Program-made: the position numbers and the translations under genes
The notes under the pieces: generated by a model
The model's input: the letters and a program-made list of their open reading frames with translations, nothing else
Told to the model about the DNA's origin: nothing
Databases searched by the model: none
Part shown: piece after piece, positions 49,501 to 58,500 of the stretch
Position numbering within the stretch: the first letter of the stretch is position 1
Layout of the letters: each line of letters begins with the position of its first letter
Assembly: GCA_032622095.1 (NCBI GenBank)
Contig: CP136061.1
Location: forward strand, 250,369,582 to 250,433,581
Length of the DNA stretch: 64,000 bases
DNA from: Siphonodentalium dalli
Lineage: Eukaryota > Mollusca > Scaphopoda > Gadilida > Siphonodentaliidae
Direction of reading: 5' to 3'

Positions 49501-52500
49501 GCCTAATTGTCGTGGATCATGAATGCAAACGCTTTGGGCTAATAGTGATGCAATGCACTCCTCAGTATTAAGTGTCAAATATACTCAATTTGGGGATTAA
49601 ATGTTTGCACCCGAAGCGTACAGCATAAAATAATGTTTATGTAATATCAATTTAACAGGAGTTCGTGCTAATTCGCACTGAAGCCTCATTAAAATATTTG
49701 GAGTCAGGGTTTTATTATGCTCATTCCTTCCCGGGCTTTAAATAAACATTCCGATGTGACGTAATATGGTAGAAGTTTAGAGCCACGTGCAGCTTCTAAA
49801 CAATTTACTATGTCGCAACACTGCAGACATCAAAGCGATGACACCGCCGTCATTGAATGTGGGTCAATTTTGCACGTGTCCAGAACTTTGTTACACAGTC
49901 AGGTCAAGGACGCCAACTGTTTGTGAATTTGCTGCTGTTTGCTAATATTTCTTTCCGGGATTTTGGGAATAAAAGTTAATAATAGTGAAGAGTAAGATAA
50001 CTGTGTTCAATATTTTAATTCATTGAATATTATCCGTCTTTATGGAGAGTTTTGTGGCTGAATCTCCGCCGATATTTGCTGTGAATATCTCCTTGTCTCC
50101 CGACACTTGTGTACTTACCGGTCGTGGCTCAAACTCTCCGAAAATGAGTCAAGATTTCACCCCGATTTTGAGTTACCGTTGTATAAGGCGCACCAATATT
50201 CTGGGCTATATATTCAGGTCAAAAAGATGCCACTTATACACAAAAATTTACGGTATTCTCTATTTATTATAGCCCGTCTGTCCGTGGTTGCAACTCTGTC
50301 CGAGCTTGTATTCCTACATTTTTCAGTCAAATTTTTTAAAACTTGGCACATATATGTAGTATCATGGCAACCTTTGCACCTGCAATTATGAGGTCTGTCT
50401 GACTTTTTGTTCCCTTTTTTATCCCATTTTTTTACTTAGAAATTTTTCACAACAAGCAGAAATTTGTCCGAGCTTGTATTCTTCAAATTAAATTATTTTT
50501 TTGGTTTAATATGGCTACCCTTAATGTAGCCCAGTTGCACTGCGGGGGATATGCTTAGTCCCACTGTAATAGTCCCACCTCTAGTTTATATCTTGTACAC
50601 TATGGGGACAGTCCCACCTCTAGTTTCCAGGAAATGACCGTTAACTCATAATCTCCAACAGAATATTTCAAACTCTGAATTCCATTTGCTACAAAAAATC
50701 ATTTTATTGACTTCCAATTGCAACAAAAAATCATTTGATTAACTTCCAATTGCTACAAAAAATCATTTGATTGACTTCCAATTGCTACTCATAAAAAAAA
50801 GATCATTTGATTGACTTCCAATTGCTACTCATAAAAAAAAGATCATTTGATTGACTTCCAATTGTTACTCATAAAAAAAATATCATTTGATTGACTTCCA
50901 ATTGCTACTCATAACAAAAAATCATTTGATTGACAACATTTGATTAATTTACTAACTGATTTTTGCAGGATGAAGGTGACTCTGATGATGATGAGGACAT
51001 GGACGATGGCTTGCTTGACAACGGGGACTCAGCTAGCGAGGAGGGAGATAATGATGAGGAATATGAAACTGTAAGATGATAATTTCATTCACCTCTGATT
51101 CCATTGTTCAACTTTTAGTTAATTTTAGAATTCTAGTTGGATAGGGTGAATATTAACTTATGCAGATCAACAGTTTGACATTTCTTTTTCGGGGATTCAC
51201 CCTGTGGGGGACCTCATTCTGCAAATGTCAGACACACTATTTCCAGACTTGTATGAGATAAGGACCTAAATTTTGCAAAGAAGCTCTAAATTGTCCCATG
51301 TCCAACTTACTTTCACACTTTATATAGCTCCGACACTTACATCCCTCTGAATGTTAATTACAGATGACGATGACAGAAGCGGGTGACCCAGATAAATATG
51401 ACGAACAGATGGATCTCGATGAGGATAAACAAATGTGAGAGTTATGCTAAGTATTACTTCAGATGTATGTTTTTGAGCTATTGTCATGGGATGGTGTCCG
51501 CTGTTTGGCCATCAACATTTTCCTTTAGTACACCCTTCATGTCACATCTCATCTGATCGTCACCAAACTTCATATGGATCTTCTAATTGTGTTGCTGCCA
51601 CTTACTTGTTTTTACGTGGCACTAACCACTACCTATTCAATGAAAACAAATTGCCACCCGCATAGCGCTGTGCGGTATTTCGGTATACCGATTATAATTA
51701 AAGATGAACAAAGATTTTCAATACAGTTACAGTTGTTTTTTCAAAAATCTTTTTAAAAAAAAGACAGTATTATTTTGGTTATAGGTCATACTGGCCCATT
51801 ACAGGGTACATTGTGGGGATCTCATTCTGCAAATCTCAGACACACTACATGTATATCCAGGCTTGCACGTCAGTCTCTGTTTCTTATTCAGGCTGGTGAA
51901 GATGAAAGAAGAGAAGATGCATGTGATGTTCCCTGACGAGCTGGACACACCGATGAATGTCTCAGCCCGGTCCAGGTTCCAGAGGTAAATAAATAGATAT
52001 TAGTTAATTGTTCTCATGTGATGTTCCCTGACGAGCTGGACACACCGATGAATGTCTCAGCCCAGTGCAGGTTCCATAGGTAAATAACAAGCACTAGCTT
52101 ACTTGGGGAAATTCGAATCAAGGGTCAAAATTAACACAAAAGTTCATATCCCAGGCTTGTACTCACGGCAACGCCCGGCATGTCTCATAGACACGTACAT
52201 ATGATATGCAACTGTGTCAAAAATCTACCATAAAACCAAATTGTTTGCCCACTCCGTATCCTCCATAATAAGTTCTGATTTATCAGTAAATAAATGTCAA
52301 TTTTATCAGCATCTATGAAGAAATGTATAGTTAGGGGAGAAACGTGCTGTCTGGTGTGATTTGTTAGGGGAGAAACGTGCTGTCTGGTGTGATTTGTTAG
52401 GGGAGAAACGTGCTGTCTGGTGTGATTTGTTAGGGGAGAAACGTGCTGTCTGGTGTGATTTGTTAGGGGAGAAACGTGCTGTCTGGTGTGATTTGTTAGG

Positions 52501-55500
52501 GGAGAAACGTGCTGTCTGGTGTGATTTGTTAGGGGAGAAACGTGCTGTCTGGTGTGATTTTGGGGGAGAAACATGCTGTCTGGTGTGATTTTGGGAAGTT
52601 TATCAGTGGTTTATACGATGGAAAATGCAGTTTTACCAGCGATGCTAGGAACTGGTAAAACATATTTTTCCTCGGGAAAACCCACCGATAAACATCCCAA
52701 AGTCACACCAGACAGAATGTTTATCCCCATTCTAATTCACACCGATACAAAAATCATGCTAAAAACCAAACCTTGAAATAGTGTGCCTGTCATTGGCAGA
52801 ATGAGGTCCCCAGAGGGTGAATTTAGTGATGCTACCCTGCATAGCAGGCTAGCATCACCAAATTCACCCTCTGGGGACCTCATTCTGCTTACACCTCAGC
52901 AGAATGAGGTTCCCAGAGGGTGAATTTGGTGATGCTAGCCCGCTATGCGGGGTAGCATCACTAAATTCACCCTCTGGGAACCTCATTCTGCAAATGACAG
53001 ACACACTATTTCAAGGCTCGCTAAAGACACACAAATTTGCCAAAGAGTTGCTGAACTGGACATTATTGACAGTTTACAAACAGTCCATATCACTTCCTCC
53101 TAGAAATCGTACTCCGCTCCATGAAGATGTAGTTCCATATTTTGAATAGAAATAAACCGAGCGCTCAAAAGGAATCCGCAAAATTCATCGACTCGAATTG
53201 GACATTGACTCCAATTTGACATCTGATTTGTTTAATGGTCTGTTCCCATGGGTGAGATATCTCAGTGGACTGACAAAAACTAAGATTTCCAGATAAAAAA
53301 GGAAGGCAATCATAGCGAACCTCATTCCAAATTTTATTTTGATCCGATAACACAAGATATATGCTAAGACAGACAGACATATCTCAGCGGACCGACAAAA
53401 ACTAAGAATTCCAGATAAAAAAAGAAGGCAATCATAGCTATCCTCATTCCAAATTTTATTCAGATCCGATAACATAAGATAAATGCCAAGTGAGAGCTTT
53501 CCGATTTTATGCAACAAACCATATTTCCGACAAAATCCGGAAAAGTTACCCATAATTCTGCTGTGGTGAGGAGTCGATTATTTATGGCATTACTGTACAA
53601 CACTACTCAATTTTTCCTGCAGATATCGAGGGCTAAAAAGCTTCCGAACGTCGCCATGGGATCCCAAGGAGAATCTGCCATCAGACTATGCAAGAATTGT
53701 CCAATTTGAAAACTTCAGGAGGACGAAAAAGAGAGTATTGACTGAGGATGATGAGTTTAGTGCTCTCGTAAGTGAACGTCTTAACATGGTTCATGCTTGC
53801 CCGATAATTCTTTTTACCAATATTTTTAGGGCATATATTACATGTGTTCATATTTATTACATGAACCGACCCTTATTCCATTCATTAAACCCAGTCTATA
53901 ACAATTATATACAATGGTCATTGTATAACAGTAAATAGTGCCAGGTGTACCCAAATGTATTATTGTTTCGCAAATGTGACCTTTGACTTCCAGCTTGTTG
54001 TCTGTTTACATTCCGTATACTAAATTGATGTTTGTGATTACTGTTGATTTAGTTTGAACAAATATTTCATTAAATTTATACCATTAACCCTTTACCCAAC
54101 GAAACGGCCAAAACCGGCCAAATAAAGCTTCAACAGCCTAAAATATCTTCGGTTTGTCTCAATAGAACCATACAAATATGGATATCATTGGAACCGGCTC
54201 CTTGACCACATTGTGATAGTTACAGTTATGCCCTGTGCCAATGCATTCTCTTATATATGCGAGTCGACCATAGGTCGCCTCGCATATATAAGAGAATGCA
54301 TTGGCCTAAAAAAAATCTTTTTTTAACACTTTTTACCATTTTTTCTTACATTCTTTAACAATTTTATAATTTTTAATGTGTTAAGCCAATGCATTCTCTT
54401 ATATATGCAAGGCGACCTATGGTCGACTCGCATATATAAGAGAATGCATTGGCACAGGGCCCTTCTGTTGGGTAAAGGGTTAAATATGTAAAACAGTCTT
54501 ATTTATCTCGGACTATTTCTTTACGTGGCCAAAGAACGCATAGTTATATTAAACATCATCGCATGCCTTGTAGAAGCCGCTGTTAGTTTCACGTCACATT
54601 TAAGTATGTTTTATGGAGGTTTGGATCAAGTAATAAATTGAATCTACATTTTGTCTCCAGTTTACAGCGAAATTTACAAAAGTCGTCCAGTAAACTAGGT
54701 CTGGACGTTTGGCTCAGTCATAATAGCCTCATATATGAACCCCCAAAAATAAATCTATGGACTGGTTCGTGATGTTGATTAAAATATGAAGCATGTTAGG
54801 TGGAACATATCTGAGTGCAGAGTCTTTTCTTTTGTTTTCTCGGTTTTCCCCATCTTTTCCATCATTTGAACTGTTTTATAGGCAGAAATAACTCCGTCTA
54901 CTTTTATAATTTGAATAAAACCTGTCATAATTTTTTTTTTTAAATTCACGATCAGTTTTTCAAGGTGTTCTAGTTGTTGGGGTAGTGATCAATATTTTTT
55001 TTAAATCCTACATCTACGTTATTCTCAGTCAAATGTTTGTAAACCAGTCTATAATATTAGTGTAGCCTTCAGATTTAACTATTTAGAGAGCCATTATTTT
55101 TTGAATATTTAACGTCTTATATTACATTTCAGCCTGGATGGTATATCAGGATACACATAGCAAATGTTCCAAGGGAATTTATGGGTATGTCTAACTCTGT
55201 TATCACTTTTTGCCCTACCAAAGCTTATTGAGACATTTTGGTGATTATTGTTTCAAAATGTTAAATAATACACAATTGTATTGAACATTAATAAAATTGG
55301 CACTTATTCGAGGGACGTGTGGCCTAATAAAGCACCTTATTTGGGGGGATGTGTGGCCTAGTGACCTTGTATTAATTTTGGATGACCTAAACAGTGTAGC
55401 TGTTCTCTGATATTGATTTTAGAATCATACCAGACTGGCTCTCCTGTGATTGCATTCGGCCTTCTCCAACACGAACAGAAGATGTCCGTCGTCAACTTCC

Positions 55501-58500
55501 AACTACAGAGAAATGTTGATGTTAGAGAACCTATCAAATCAAAAGAGAGGCTCATATTCCATGTCGGCTGCAGGCGCTTCTCAGCGTGCCCGGTTTTCTC
55601 ACAACATACAAATGCATCAAAACACAAGGTAAATAATCCTTTCTTTACTAAATACTCATTTACTAAATGACTGTGATTCGAGTACTCGGAGTGTTAATAG
55701 TTTTTTCAAGATATTTCGTCTCCTGGACTGTTTATATGCCTGTTTTAAAAAAAACGTGACATATTATGTTATTGGTTTGTCCGTTTGTTCACTTTTGATT
55801 TCTGGTTGATAACTTTTAGATAGTCTCAACTGAATGGAATGAAGTTTGGTATGTGGGTTTACTAGCACAAAATACAGGTCAAGTTCAAACTCGGGTTCTG
55901 CTCGACAATTTCAACAGAGTTATGGCCCTTTTTGTTGGAATTTGCACTAAATTTTCGTTTCCGAATGATAAATTTAGATAGTCTCAACTGAATGGAATGA
56001 AGTTTGGTATGTGGGTTTAATAGCACAAAATACAGGTCAAGTTCAAACTCGGGTTCTGCCTGAAAAGTTGACTTGCTCTCTTTAGGTTCTATCCACCAGT
56101 GTTTCTTTACAATCCACAATAACCTTTCATACCTTACAGTTCACTCACACATGCCTAACTCAATTAATTAATATCACTGACAGATACATACTGCTGACAC
56201 ACCAATCAATACTAATTTACAATACCTCTCAGTAACAATACAATTGATCACATTATAATACACATTATCACTGCCTGCAAATTTTCACCATTATTATGGC
56301 CCTTTGTTGGAATTATCACGGGCATATTTTGCCACGCCCTAGGGATTCTCTTGTTCAATTATCTGATTGAAAAATTGCTCATATGACCTTTCGAGGGTCA
56401 TGTGACATCAGGGAGCTCCAGTCTGCCGTCCCTGTTGTGGGTTTCTTCTTTTTGATTTCAATGGCTTCTTTTACTTTCCTCTTAATAAAATTGTCCTCGG
56501 ATTATATTTTTCACATGACTGTTGTTTATTTTGTGGTTCTTAACCAGGCAGAGCTCGTAACCTCCTGAGGAGTGTTTTGTTTGATGTTCTTTGATTCTAA
56601 TGTCTAAGTGTCAAGCTAGAAGATTTCAGCTTTATACATATTTACAAAGCTTTCCATTTCACCATTTTGAAGATCTTATGGTATGATTTTTTAGCAGATG
56701 AGGCCATTCTTAAAATATTTTGTGTTTCCCCTCTTCCGACCAGTGTCCCAAACCATATTTTTGGTCAATTATTTTTTTTATAAACCAAATGTTGGGATGC
56801 ATTCTTTCAGTAATATGGTGTTAACCCTTTACCCAACAAACCGGCCAAATAAAGCTTCAACAGCCTACAATATCTTCGGTCTGTCTCAATAGAACCATAC
56901 AAATATGGATATCATTGGAACCGGCTCCTTGACCACATTGTGATAGTTACAGTTATGCCCTGTGCCAATGCATTCTCTTATATATGCGAGTCGACCATAG
57001 GTCGCCTCGCATATATAAGAGAATGCATTGGCCTAAAAAAAAATCTGTTTTAAACACTTTTTACCATTTTTTCTTACATTCTTTAACAATTTTATCATTT
57101 TTAATATGTTAAGCCAATGCATTCTCTTATATATGCGAGGCGACCTATGGTCGACTCGCATATATAAGAGAATGCATTGGCACAGGGCCCTTCTGTTGGG
57201 TAAAGGGTTAATTGGTAAAGATCATGTCAAAATGTAATAACTTAATAATTCAATGTCTTCACTGTTTTATTTTTTATAAAAAGAGGACTTTTTAAAACTA
57301 GATTTCATTTGTGGATTGTCTTTCCACTATTAAAGATAAGGTGGCCTTTCCTGTGGGTATAGGTTTTAAATAGTCACATCCAATATAACCACCATAAACA
57401 GAAAGAATATTATTTAATAGACAGATGTTGTTCTTATACAAATCACAAATATTGCGTACATCGCATGTTATTGTCAAGTTTGTACCCTTGGTTATGTAAA
57501 CAAACATCAAAAAAGTTATGTTACGATTGTCTATAGACAAACACTTGGAACTACCGTATCGTCCAACGAAAATGTTCCATTCGCTGAGGAATACGTAGTT
57601 AAATTATTGGCGCAATCAACAATCAATCAACAATCAAATCACACCAAATTTTATTTTAATCAACTCATTCTACACGCTGTCAGAATCCACGTTACTTCAT
57701 GTTTGGGAAATGATCAGACAGAAAACGTGTACATAATATAATAGTTCTTGCAAAGAGATGAATATTTTTCAATCCAGTTAGTATTTTCTACTAACCTATA
57801 TATGGTCATACATACCAAATAAGGAATATTACTATGAGTCGTGTTGTAAGTTGTAGGCATACCAAATTAGGAGTTTTACAACTGACTATAAAGTGCGCGA
57901 ATCTAAATAAGGAAATGGCGCAATATCGGATTCTGCTTATTAAAAAATCTACTGCGCTTTTTGCAAGAAACTAAACAACAGTCGACCTGTATTTGTGTTG
58001 TTATTTCTATATTATATCCTACTACGAATGCCGCCCATCCCTTTAAAGGCCCACTTAATTGTCGAACCCCCTGATCACAGATTTACCATGTAACCCAGCC
58101 CATTTCCTTATATATGCTTGGCTCCCTATGGTAGACTTGCATATATAACAGAATGCACTGGCACACGATCTTTAATTCTGCACCAGCGCAGCTCCCGTGA
58201 TATAAGGATTAAGCAAAACTTGGTGCTGGTAAAAAAGAAATTTTGAAAAACATGAGGAATATAATATTTTGAGTAGGCGGCACAAAAATTGGTCGAAAGA
58301 GTGGAAACAAACAATTTTTTAACCATTCCATGACTGCCAATGCATTCTCTTATATATGCGAGTCTCCCAGAAGGAACCTCTGATATATAAGAGAAAACTT
58401 TAGCCTAACAATATTTATGTTGATCTTATGTAAGCCAGTGCATTCTTTTATGTGAGAGGCTCCCTATGGGAGACTTGCTTATTTTAGAAAATGCACTGGC

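Noticed and set aside
52329-52605. CRISPR-like regular array
   Set aside because: Units are contiguous 33-bp repeats with no unique spacers, in a eukaryotic intron.
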